Shown: piece after piece, positions 1-7,091 of the stretch
Layout: each line of letters starts with the position of its first letter
Numbering within the stretch: position 1 is the stretch's first letter
From: an uncultured Anaerolineaceae bacterium
GTDB lineage: Bacteria > Chloroflexota > Anaerolineae > Anaerolineales > Anaerolineaceae
Direction of reading: 5' to 3'
Length of the DNA stretch: 22,406 nt
NCBI GenBank assembly: GCA_937897615.1
Contig: CALCNO010000148.1
Location: forward strand, 1-22,406
The notes under the pieces: model-generated
The model's input: the letters and a program-made list of their open reading frames with translations, nothing else
What the model was told of the DNA's origin: nothing
Databases searched by the model: none
Translations under genes and position numbers: made by a program

Positions 1-2
1 AT

Positions 3-56
3 CACATGATCTGCATGGGCGATCACAAATCGCTGCTCGACGAGTTCTTTAAATAG
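3..56 (+). CDS. C-terminal end of an unidentified protein (partial)
   Basis: Reading from base 3 gives 17 codons (HMICMGDHKSLLDEFFK) ending in TAG at 54-56. The alternative frames stop early or look less protein-like. An intrinsic terminator follows 55 bp downstream, which fits the end of a transcription unit. Too little is visible to name the protein. Confidence 0.4.
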   Translation, partial: HMICMGDHKSLLDEFFK

Positions 57-110
57 CACGAACGATCAAAATGCAATTTTGATTTGATAGTGTTTTGAGC
101 AGTGATTGCC

Positions 111-146
111 AACAAGGCAACGCCTCGTTGCCCTGTTAATTTTTTT
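111..146 (+). terminator. Rho-independent terminator
   Basis: GGCAACG (116-122) pairs perfectly with CGTTGCC (126-132) across a 3-nt loop. AACA (111-114) pairs with TGTT (134-137) after one mismatch. Seven T residues follow at 140-146. This is a textbook intrinsic terminator on the plus strand and ends the gene whose tail is at 3-56. Confidence 0.85.
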
Positions 147-215
147 CTCGATGGTCGAATGAGTTACTCAGCTTTAGTTGTGATCGACACTTGATGTTTT
201 ATCAAGAGTCTGGCA

Positions 216-244
216 TTAACTAATAAGTAGTATTTTCATATAGT
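216..244 (+). promoter_or_regulatory. Candidate sigma-70-type promoter for the kdp genes
   Basis: TTAACT (216-221, 4/6 to the -35 consensus) and TATAGT (239-244, 5/6 to the -10 consensus) are separated by 17 bp. They lie after the upstream terminator and about 240 bp before the first small kdp ORF. Alternative elements such as TTGACG at 406-411 have no good -10 at the right distance. This is a motif match only. Confidence 0.3.
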
Positions 245-484
245 CAGGAGAGTGAGAAAGCCTCATCGGTGGGCTAATTCGATTCTACTTTTAGAAATAT
301 CGAAAATCCGTCCAGAGGGGCGGATTTTCTGTAAGAACCTCGAGTCTCTCTGGTGTGACTGAGATTAAGCCCCATGTAAATTCTTCCTAAAACCTTGATT
401 TTTTCTTGACGTTTTGGCCACTTTTCTTGCCGCTTTCTTTACCGGGCGGGGAGTAAAGTAAGGGTGGATATTTTAAGGAGCGTT
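245..484 (+). promoter_or_regulatory. Long structured 5' leader of the kdp genes
   Basis: No convincing gene lies between 57 and 484. If transcription starts near 250, the mRNA carries a leader of about 235 nt. It contains a 12-bp hairpin: GAAAATCCG (302-310) pairs with CGGATTTTC (321-329), extended by three inner pairs to an AGAG tetraloop. A weaker hairpin, CTCgAGTC (339-346) with GACTGAG (357-363), follows. AAGGAG sits just before the ATG at 485. kdp operons in other bacteria are often controlled in the leader or by KdpDE. I do not recognise a known riboswitch consensus here. Confidence 0.4.
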
Positions 485-577
485 ATGGCTGATCTGTTAA
501 TGGTCGTGATTGTGGTTGCTTTTTTCTTTTTGATGTGGGGATTCGTCTTTTTGTGCGATTTTTTGATGGAGAAGTGA
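485..577 (+). CDS. Small single-pass membrane peptide of the kdp operon
   Basis: This is a 30-codon ORF (ATG 485, TGA 575-577) preceded by AAGGAG four bases before the start. The peptide is almost entirely hydrophobic from residue 4 to 23 and ends in a charged tail (CDFLMEK), so it should be one transmembrane helix. It ends 1 bp before kdpF. Similar ~30-residue peptides with a C-D-x-L-type tail are often found in front of kdpF, usually annotated only as small Kdp-associated or hypothetical proteins. Its function is unknown. Support comes from ribosome-binding site, spacing and context. Confidence 0.6.
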   Translation: MADLLMVVIVVAFFFLMWGFVFLCDFLMEK

Positions 578-578
578 A

Positions 579-671
579 ATGAACGGATTTGCGATCGTGG
601 CAGGCATTGTAGCGTTGCTTTTGCTGGTTTACCTGTTTATTTCTTTGATCAAGCCGGAGTGGTTCGGATGA
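579..671 (+). CDS. kdpF: KdpF, small subunit of the K+-transporting ATPase
   Basis: A 30-aa single-helix peptide (MNGFAIVAGIVALLLLVYLF... ending in KPEWFG). The hydrophobic core and the terminal K-P-E-x-F motif are characteristic of KdpF, which stabilises the KdpABC complex in the cytoplasmic membrane. Its TGA (669-671) overlaps the kdpA ATG (668-670) as ATGA, the usual translationally coupled arrangement. Because kdpA is broken and kdpB and kdpC are missing in this window, KdpF has no visible intact partner here. Confidence 0.85.
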   Translation: MNGFAIVAGIVALLLLVYLFISLIKPEWFG

Positions 672-1360
672 ATAATATCGGTTGGCTTCAGTTTGCATTG
701 TACATTTTGGTTCTTCTGGTGCTGGTAAAGCCTCTGGGGATTTACATGGCAAAGGTTTACCAGGGAGAACGCACCTTCCTTTCGTCGCTGATTGGCCCGG
801 TTGAAAAGTTCGTTTTAAAGCTGGCCGGCGCGAAGCCCGAGGGCGAAATGACCTGGAAGGTTTATGCCCTGGCAGTGCTGGCATTTAATCTGGTCGGTTT
901 CTTCTTCCTCTACCTGCTCCTGCGGGCACAGGGTATTTTGCCGCTCAATCCTCAGGCGTTTGGCAGCCTATCGCCTGCACTGGCGTTTAACACGGCGGTC
1001 AGTTTTGTGACCAACACCAACTGGCAGAGTTATGGTGGCGAAACGACCATGAGCAACCTGTCGCAAATGCTGGGTCTGGGGGTGCAGAATTTTCTTTCCG
1101 CGGCTACGGGAATGGCTGTCCTTGTTGCCCTGATACGCGGGATCTCCCGGCACACCACTCAAAAGCTCGGTAACTTCTGGGTAGACCTGACCCGTTCAGC
1201 ATTGTACATCTTGCTGCCGTTGTCTCTGCTCCTGGCCTTGCTCCTCGTTTCACAGGGTGTTGTGCAGTCGTTTCAGGCCGCAGTACGGCCACTCCGTCCA
1301 ATGGAGGCAACGGCCCCGCCAGAACCTGGGGCTCCCTGGCCAAAACGACCGGAGCAGTAG
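668..1360 (+). pseudogene. kdpA: Truncated kdpA (K+-binding subunit), N-terminal part only
   Basis: The first ~200 residues are clear KdpA: the N-terminal helix, the GERTFLSSLIGPVEK loop, and the first K+-selectivity-filter loop with TNTNWQ (about residues 115-120) followed by SYGGET. The helix and GVVQSF motif near residues 180-202 also match. Family members are about 550-600 aa with four such filter loops. This frame instead passes into low-complexity Pro/Ala-rich sequence and stops at 1358-1360 (230 aa). The conserved GPVASQ and GTNGGGFF motifs expected next are absent in every frame. The protein cannot form the pore. A deletion or rearrangement near 1270-1330, or a misassembly, would explain it. 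The ATG at 668 overlaps the kdpF stop. Confidence 0.8.
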
Positions 1361-1677
1361 CCGGCGGTGCTCTGGGGCTGCTGGGCCTGTTCTTGCTGCT
1401 CTTCCTGCCGGCCATGAAGGTGATCGCAATCACCTACAAGAGTGACGGGAAAGCGGATCGAAGGACCTGCTGGCGCTGGCCGCGTTCCCGCGGAGAAAAA
1501 CACCTGATGATCGCTGTGCCAAACGCGGACGAATATGAGGTGGAATTGAACCGGGTTCTAACCCGTTCTCTGCGGGGAGGAAAGCTGAGCGTAAAGCCAG
1601 CCTCACCCTCCAACCCGAACAGGATGGTGAACATCCCGGGGGACGCCAGAAACCGTTACACCGCGTTCTTCAAGTAA
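1261..1677 (+). pseudogene. Unidentified C-terminal gene remnant fused downstream of kdpA
   Basis: This frame is open from 1174 to the TAA at 1675-1677. From about 1320 it encodes a Gly/Leu-rich hydrophobic stretch (GALGLLGLFLLLFLP, one probable membrane helix) followed by about 85 mostly polar, basic residues ending in YTAFFK. The first internal ATG is at 1393, without a clear ribosome-binding site. The stop is immediately followed by the bidirectional terminator, as expected for a genuine 3' gene end. It does not resemble the missing part of KdpA, KdpB or KdpC, and I do not recognise the family. The best guess is the 3' part of another gene joined to kdpA by a deletion. Confidence 0.4.
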
Positions 1678-1678
1678 A

Positions 1679-1713
1679 AAAATCAGCAGGCTGGAACCCA
1701 GCCTGCTGATTTT
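1679..1713. terminator. Bidirectional intrinsic terminator between convergent units
   Basis: ATCAGCAGGCTGG (1682-1694) pairs perfectly with CCAGCCTGCTGAT (1698-1710) around an AAC loop, extended by A-T pairs to 1679/1713. On the minus strand the stem is followed by a run of T (A run at 1676-1682), which ends the large sugar operon after GH3. On the plus strand TTTT follows, ending the kdp-side unit. Confidence 0.9.
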
Positions 1714-1743
1714 ATCTATTGGGAATAGCAAAGCTGCACGGGG

Positions 1744-3864
1744 TTAACCGGGCCGGGCGGGCTCCACCCGAAAGGCCCCCTCTAGTGCCGCGTTGCTATC
1801 AGCGCCGACCCATACTTTGAATTCGCCGGGCTCCAGCACCCATTTGCCGCCGCGGCCATAATACGAGAGTTCCTCGGCGCCGAGAAAAAATTCCACCCGG
1901 CGTTCCTCTCCGGGCTGCAGGCTCACGCGCCGGAAACCCTTTAGCTCGCGGACGGGCCGGGTGAGTTCGGCAACGCAATCCTGAATGTAGCATTGCACCA
2001 CTTCATCGCCAGCGCACTGGCCGGTGTTCTTCACCATCGCCGAAACGCCGACTTCTCCACCGGTTTTTGGGGCCACTGCCAGATCGCTGTACTCAAAGGT
2101 GGTGTAGCTCAACCCAAAGCCGAACGGAAAGAGCGGCTCGGCGGGCAGGTCGCGGTATTTTCCTTCTCCTTTACCGGTGCTTTTGTGGTTGTAGTAAATG
2201 GGAACCTGCCCGGTGGCGCGTGGAAAGGTGATGGGCAGTTTGCCGCTGGGCGCCTGGGTGCCGCTGAGCAGATCGGAAACTGCTGCAGCCCCAAGGCTGC
2301 CGGGGTGCCAGGCATACAGCAAGGCGTTCGCCTCTGGCAGAAGGTGCGTGAGCACCAGCGGTCGCCCGGCAAAAACCACAACGACAAACGGCTTGCCCAG
2401 TGCGGCAACCGCGGCTGCCAGTTCTTCCTGCCCGGCGGGCAGGCGCAGCTCTGCCACGCTGTTAAACTCGCCGTTGCGCTGGTTAGATTCCCCCAGTGCC
2501 AGGATCACCACATCCGCTCTGGCGGCAGCCATCAGCATCTCATCGTACAGTCCGCTTGCAACCGAGAGGATCTCATCCTGCGGAAAAGCCAGGCGCATGG
2601 CCTCGGCGAGAGTGGCGGTTTCTTCCACCAGGCCGTCATTTACCCAGGAGCCAAGCAGGGCGCGGCGCTGATCCGCGTATGGGCCGATGACGGCAATTCT
2701 TTGCCCGCCGCGCTGAAGCGGCAGCAGCCCGTCATTCTTCAACAGTACCATGCTGCGCGCGGCCAGCCGCCGGGCAGCTAGTTCGTTCTGTGGGGTGAAC
2801 TGTTCTTTGGTGAAGTTCTCTTTTTCTACATATGGGTGTTCGAACAGGCCAAGGCGGAGTTTAGCCGCCAGGACGCGGCGCACCGAAGCATCAATAAGTT
2901 CCTGCGGAACGATGAGTTGCTCTACCAGTTCGGCTAGGTGGTGCGGGTAACATTCGGAGACCATCTCCATATCCACCCCGGCAAAAAAGGCTTTTTCGGC
3001 AGCCTCGCGCTCATCACTGGCAACGCGGTGGGTCATCAGGTCTGCCACCGACCCCCAGTCGCTGACCACGAAACCCTCAAAGCCCAGTTCCCCGCGCAGG
3101 ATTTCCGTCAGCAGGTAATGGCTGCCGGATGCCGATTCTCCGTTGAGGTCGTTAAACGCCGACATGACGCTGCCCACGCCTGCTGCCACAGCAGCCTTAA
3201 ACGGTGGTAGGTAGGTGTTGCGCAGGGTGTTGTCGCTGATTTCGGCGGTATTGTAATCGCGCCCGCCCTCGGCGGCACCGTAGCCGATGTAATGTTTGGC
3301 ACAGGCCAAAATGCCACCCCTGTCCTGAAAGCCACGCACAGCGGCAGCGGCCATCTGCGAAGCCAGATAGGGGTCCTCGCCGAAGCCTTCGATCACACGC
3401 CCCCAGCGTGGGTCGCGCGCAATATCCAGCATGGGCGCAAAAGACCAGTGCACGCCGGCGCTGGCCGATTCGTGACCGGCGATGGCAAAGGCCTCTTCCA
3501 CAGCCTGCGGATCAAAACCGGCGGCCATTGCCAGTGGAATGGGGAAAGTGGTGCGGTGCCCGTGGATCACATCGCGGCCATGCAGTAGCGGGATGCCCAG
3601 ACGGCTCTCCTCCACGGCCACACGCTGGAGCGCGTTCAGATCGTCCATCTCGGCAATGCGCTGGGGGATGTTGCCCGCCAGGTTGGATTCGGCCAGAATG
3701 CGTGATCCGATGCCGGTCTGGCGAATGCGCTCGATGACCTGTTGGCGCGTCTGCGGCGTTACAAACACCTGCGTCAACTGGGCAACCTTCTCCGCCAGCG
3801 TCATTTGCGCCAGCAAGTCCTCCACCCGCGCGGCAACAGGCAGTGCAGCATCCTTGTAACTCAT
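1744..3864 (-). CDS. bglX: Glycoside hydrolase family 3 beta-glucosidase (cytoplasmic)
   Basis: A 706-aa GH3 enzyme that removes terminal beta-linked glucose (or xylose) from oligosaccharides. The N-terminal TIM-barrel domain carries the BglX-like HGRDVIHGHRTTFPIPLA segment, ACAKHYIGYG and the nucleophile in VVSDWGSV (Asp near residue 269). The alpha/beta sandwich domain has GESNQRNGEF, containing the likely acid/base Glu (near 466). A C-terminal fibronectin-III-like domain (about 600-700) follows, with TRPVRELKGF. No signal peptide is present, so it acts on imported sugars. The ATG at 3864 is chosen over a GTG at 3870 because GGAG lies at normal spacing and the ATG overlaps the upstream GH4 stop as ATGA. 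It is the last gene of the operon, just before the terminator. Family assignment is firm; exact linkage specificity is not. Confidence 0.92.
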   Translation of the reverse strand: MSYKDAALPVAARVEDLLAQMTLAEKVAQLTQVFVTPQTRQQVIERIRQTGIGSRILAESNLAGNIPQRIAEMDDLNALQRVAVEESRLGIPLLHGRDVIHGHRTTFPIPLAMAAGFDPQAVEEAFAIAGHESASAGVHWSFAPMLDIARDPRWGRVIEGFGEDPYLASQMAAAAVRGFQDRGGILACAKHYIGYGAAEGGRDYNTAEISDNTLRNTYLPPFKAAVAAGVGSVMSAFNDLNGESASGSHYLLTEILRGELGFEGFVVSDWGSVADLMTHRVASDEREAAEKAFFAGVDMEMVSECYPHHLAELVEQLIVPQELIDASVRRVLAAKLRLGLFEHPYVEKENFTKEQFTPQNELAARRLAARSMVLLKNDGLLPLQRGGQRIAVIGPYADQRRALLGSWVNDGLVEETATLAEAMRLAFPQDEILSVASGLYDEMLMAAARADVVILALGESNQRNGEFNSVAELRLPAGQEELAAAVAALGKPFVVVVFAGRPLVLTHLLPEANALLYAWHPGSLGAAAVSDLLSGTQAPSGKLPITFPRATGQVPIYYNHKSTGKGEGKYRDLPAEPLFPFGFGLSYTTFEYSDLAVAPKTGGEVGVSAMVKNTGQCAGDEVVQCYIQDCVAELTRPVRELKGFRRVSLQPGEERRVEFFLGAEELSYYGRGGKWVLEPGEFKVWVGADSNAALEGAFRVEPARPG

Positions 3865-5237
3865 TTCCACTCTCCGATGTACTCTTTGTTGGCAGCCAGG
3901 TATTCATCCACCAGCGGCCTGGCGCGTGAGTATGACAGCACCAGCGGATGTGCCATCAGGGCTTGAACCGCCAGCCTGCGCGATCTCTCGCGGATGGCCT
4001 GAACGGTCAGGCGTTCATAAAGTTTGATGGCTTGCATTAGCCCCAGCTGCGGGGCGGGTACTTCTCCGATTGGCAGCACATGAATGCCCTCGCGATCCAC
4101 CCGGCAGCTTACCTCCACCACATCACTGTCCGCCATGCCGTAAATGGCGCCGCGGTTAGGTACATTGAGGGCGGTGTAGAGCGGCCCGCCGCTGGTGAGC
4201 GCTTCGATGATGGACAATGCCACCCCAGCATAGCCTTCACCGGCTTCGGGTGGGATATCGGCGTCAAAAACCTGTTCCTGGTCGGCTTCCTCGATGGACA
4301 TGCCGTCGTAGGCGTAGTGCATGTAGGTGGCGCCGCGGCGTTTTTCGTAGCCAAAAAAGGTGCGCAGTGCCCGTTCCGGGTTGCGCTCCACTCCCACTTC
4401 TTCGAGCTGTTCCAAAAGGCGGCGGTTAAGCTCAACGATCTCTTCGCCGCGTGTTTTTGGTTCTGCCAGGATGGCGGCCACGGCCTTCTCCGCGTAGTGG
4501 TAGTAGTACAGGTATTCATTGAGGTGCATACCTGCTTGGCGGACGAGTTCCGGCTCAAAGGTGGCTTGCATCTCGCGCACAAAGCGATCATCGGCAATTG
4601 CCCTGGGCATCAGGTCTTCGCCATCCAACCAGGCACGCCGGCACCACGAGAGGTGATTGAGGCCAAAGACCTCGGCGCGGATGCGTGCGGCGGGCACGCC
4701 CGCCCAGGCAGCAATGCCGCCCTGGCCGCCGTTGGCGCCGTCGCAGATGCCCACAATGTGCTCGTAACCGGCATCGCGCCCGGCCTGTGTTACCAGCCCG
4801 GCCGGGTTGGTAAAGTTGAACATCCATGCGTGCGGGCTGAGTTCCTGTAGTATCTGCGCATAGCCAAGAATTGCCGGGATGCTGCGCAGCGCCATTGAAA
4901 ACCCGCCTGGGCCGGTGGTTTCCTGACCCAGCACGCCGTGGCGGAGGGCAATACGCTCGTCGGTGGCGCGCCCCTGCTCAAAGCCGGGGCGGATGGTGGT
5001 GACCACGTGATCGGCGCCGCTGAGGGCAGCGCGGGCATCGAGCGTGGTGGATAGGCGGAAGGGATCGCCCGCACGGTGTACCAGTTCGCGGCACAGCGGA
5101 CCCAGCAGGCGCAGTTTGCGCTCGTCCACATCCAGCAGGCACAGTTCATCTACGCCGATGCGCTTTTGCCAGCGCAGCAGGGTCATTACAAAAAGCGGTG
5201 AACGCACGCCACCGCCGCCAATGAGAGTGAGTTTCAT
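3861..5237 (-). CDS. Glycoside hydrolase family 4, 6-phospho-beta-glucosidase type
   Basis: A 458-aa GH4 enzyme. This family uses NAD+ and a divalent metal in a redox-elimination mechanism. The N-terminal LIGGGGVRSP is the dinucleotide-binding glycine loop. The block ending GVLGQETTGPGGF is the hallmark of the 6-phospho-beta-glucosidase branch. Metal ligands are expected at Cys165 (GICDGANG) and His195 (GLNHLSW), and the catalytic base at Tyr242 (NEYLYYY). It lies between the PfkB kinase (23 bp upstream) and GH3 (ATGA overlap). Most characterised relatives act on phosphorylated disaccharides delivered by a PTS, and none is seen here. The substrate may be phosphorylated after import or be unphosphorylated. 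Confidence 0.88.
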   Translation of the reverse strand: MKLTLIGGGGVRSPLFVMTLLRWQKRIGVDELCLLDVDERKLRLLGPLCRELVHRAGDPFRLSTTLDARAALSGADHVVTTIRPGFEQGRATDERIALRHGVLGQETTGPGGFSMALRSIPAILGYAQILQELSPHAWMFNFTNPAGLVTQAGRDAGYEHIVGICDGANGGQGGIAAWAGVPAARIRAEVFGLNHLSWCRRAWLDGEDLMPRAIADDRFVREMQATFEPELVRQAGMHLNEYLYYYHYAEKAVAAILAEPKTRGEEIVELNRRLLEQLEEVGVERNPERALRTFFGYEKRRGATYMHYAYDGMSIEEADQEQVFDADIPPEAGEGYAGVALSIIEALTSGGPLYTALNVPNRGAIYGMADSDVVEVSCRVDREGIHVLPIGEVPAPQLGLMQAIKLYERLTVQAIRERSRRLAVQALMAHPLVLSYSRARPLVDEYLAANKEYIGEWK

Positions 5238-5260
5238 ATCGGCACAGGCTCCTTTGAGGA

Positions 5261-6202
5261 TTACAAATAACTTTTGAGTTGCTCCAAGGTGGGGGCAGCG
5301 CTGGCCCCGCCGCGCCGGGTAACAGAAAGCCCGCCGCAGATGTTGCCGTAGCGCAGGCAGGTTTCCAAGGGTTCGCCGCGCAGCAGGGCGCTTAAAAATC
5401 CGGCATTAAAGCAATCGCCGGCGCCGGTGGTATCCACTGCCTCCGCCTGCAGGGCGGGTGAGCGCCATACCTGCGCGCCCGCACGCGCCAGCGCGCCATC
5501 GGCACCGCACTTGATGATCACCAGCGGGCAATAGCGTGCCAGTATCTCGGCGGCAGCCTCGGCATCGCCGGCACCGGTAAGCTGGCGGGCTTCGCTTAAA
5601 TTGGGTGCAAATACATCAATGGTGGCAAGGGTGTCGGTTAGCCCCTCTTCTGCCAGGGTCTGCGTAGTGTACTGGCAGTCGGTATAGATGCGCCCGCCGT
5701 TCTGATGCACAAAATGGATGAATTCGCGCGTCTCCGGCGTTCCATCGAACGGACTGTTGACCACCCAGCGTGGGCGCAGTCTTGCGATCAGGTCGCGGAT
5801 GGGTAGTTCTTGCGGGGTGGGGTCAATGTAACTGATAAAGCCACGGTCATGGGCAAACGAGAAGGAAACGCTCACGCTGCGGAAAGGCTGCTGGAGTAAC
5901 TGGAAGAGCGAAGTGTCAATTCCCTCGCGCCGGGCTGCGCCCAGCACAAACTGGCTAAAAAGGTCGTTGCCCAAGCGGGCTGCCCAGCGGGCATTTACTC
6001 CCAACCGGTGCAGTGCCACAGTGAGGATGTAAGCTCCGCCGGGTGCAATCTCCATCGAATCGCCAAAGACATCTGCGCCGAGGCGCGGCACTTCGCTCAG
6101 GCCGGTTACGATCACGTCGCAAAAGTAATCGCCAAAGAGCAGCACATCACAGGAATTAGAAAGAGGATTGCTCATCGCACGGTGCGCATCAACCGGGCGC
6201 AC
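5261..6202 (-). CDS. PfkB-family carbohydrate kinase
   Basis: A 313-aa ribokinase-like kinase that phosphorylates a sugar or sugar acid with ATP in the cytoplasm. The signature GDYFCDVIV, a GGAYILTVALHRLG substrate-binding segment (about 55-68) and the catalytic motif DTTGAGDCFNAGF (Asp263 as base) are visible. KCGADGA precedes the last motif. The GTG at 6202 is chosen because AGGA lies nine bases upstream. The ATG at 6175 has no clear ribosome-binding site but cannot be excluded. The gene lies 19 bp after GH16 and 23 bp before GH4, so it may make the phosphorylated substrate or phosphorylate the products of the glycosidases. The PfkB family is broad and the substrate cannot be read from sequence. 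Confidence 0.88.
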   Translation of the reverse strand: MRPVDAHRAMSNPLSNSCDVLLFGDYFCDVIVTGLSEVPRLGADVFGDSMEIAPGGAYILTVALHRLGVNARWAARLGNDLFSQFVLGAARREGIDTSLFQLLQQPFRSVSVSFSFAHDRGFISYIDPTPQELPIRDLIARLRPRWVVNSPFDGTPETREFIHFVHQNGGRIYTDCQYTTQTLAEEGLTDTLATIDVFAPNLSEARQLTGAGDAEAAAEILARYCPLVIIKCGADGALARAGAQVWRSPALQAEAVDTTGAGDCFNAGFLSALLRGEPLETCLRYGNICGGLSVTRRGGASAAPTLEQLKSYL

Positions 6203-6221
6203 AAAATGGTTTCCTTTCAGG

Positions 6222-7091
6222 TTATTGGCGTTGATACACGCGCACGTAATCCACCAGCATAGACTGGGGGAAGGTGGTGGTGGCATCCGGGTAACCGGGC
6301 CAGCCGCCACCCACGGCCACGTTGAGGATGATGAAGAAGGGGTGGTCGAACACCCAGCGATAGGTTTCCGGGAACTGGCTCTTCCTCACCGTGCCATACA
6401 GGCTGCCATCCACGTACCAGCGTATCTCAGCTTCTTCCCATTCTACCGCGTAGAGGTGAAAGTCATCGGCAAAGGCTGCACCGTCTGCCAGCGCGTAGGG
6501 GAAGGAAAGTCCATCAGCGCCGTAGAAACCGGGGCCGTGTACCGTGCCATGAACGAGCGCTGGCTCACGCCCGATGTTCTCCATGATGTCTACCTCGCCG
6601 CATTCCGGCCAGCCCGCGGCGGGGATGTCCGCGCCAAGCATCCAGAATGCTGGCCAGATGCCCTGCCCAAAGGGAATCTTCAGTCGTGCTTCTACCCGTC
6701 CATAGGTGAAGGTGAACATGTCCTGCGTGAGCAGGCGCGCCGAAGTGAATTTGCACGCCCCGTACCAGCACTCCAGGCCAGCCGGGTCTTCCACCGCCCG
6801 CGCAGTGATGGTCAGGTTGCCGGCGCCATCTAGCGCGGCGTTTTCCGGCCGGTCGCTGTAATACTCCCATTCTTGGTTGCCCCAGCCTTCGCCGCCGATA
6901 TCGTAACCCCATTTTGCGGCATCCGGGGCGCTGCCGGCGGGGCCGTCAAACTCATCGTTCCACACCAGTGCCCAGCCGCCGGGCAAAGCCGGAGTCGGGG
7001 TGGCAGTAGGGGAAGGGGAGGGAGTGGCGGGCATGGCGCAGGAACTCATCAAAAATGCAATGCAGAAGAGAATTGGCAAAAGTCGTTTCAT
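6222..7091 (-). CDS. Secreted GH16 endo-beta-glucanase (laminarinase type), lipoprotein
   Basis: A 289-aa GH16 enzyme predicted to cut internal beta-1,3 (or mixed 1,3/1,4) glucan bonds outside the cell. Residues 1-18 form a lipoprotein signal with lipobox LMSSC (Cys18). A Thr/Pro/Ser linker (about 22-37) tethers the catalytic jelly-roll. The active site ECGEVDIMEN gives nucleophile Glu166, Asp168 and acid/base Glu171, in the beta-bulge E-x-D-x-x-E arrangement typical of laminarinases. GIWPAFWML and the final VDYVRVYQ strand are also family hallmarks. The ATG overlaps the stop of the upstream ATPase (ATGA). GH16 also includes beta-galactanases, so the substrate is inferred from motif and neighbours. 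Confidence 0.93.
   Translation of the reverse strand: MKRLLPILFCIAFLMSSCAMPATPSPSPTATPTPALPGGWALVWNDEFDGPAGSAPDAAKWGYDIGGEGWGNQEWEYYSDRPENAALDGAGNLTITARAVEDPAGLECWYGACKFTSARLLTQDMFTFTYGRVEARLKIPFGQGIWPAFWMLGADIPAAGWPECGEVDIMENIGREPALVHGTVHGPGFYGADGLSFPYALADGAAFADDFHLYAVEWEEAEIRWYVDGSLYGTVRKSQFPETYRWVFDHPFFIILNVAVGGGWPGYPDATTTFPQSMLVDYVRVYQRQ

Noticed and set aside
406..434. TTGACG at 406-411 as a -35 element close to the small kdp ORF
   Set aside because: No acceptable -10 sequence lies 16-18 bp downstream, so the upstream pair at 216-244 is the better candidate.
483..884. 133-codon minus-strand open frame over the start of the kdp genes
   Set aside because: It overlaps kdpF and kdpA, which are clearly recognisable. 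The product is a low-complexity basic sequence with no domain.
1261..1360. Programmed frameshift joining kdpA to the downstream frame
   Set aside because: The downstream frame does not continue KdpA homology, and no slippery heptamer is evident, so a rearrangement explains the sequence better.
1993..2781. 262-codon plus-strand open frame inside GH3
   Set aside because: It is antisense to a complete GH3 gene, and its product has no family features.
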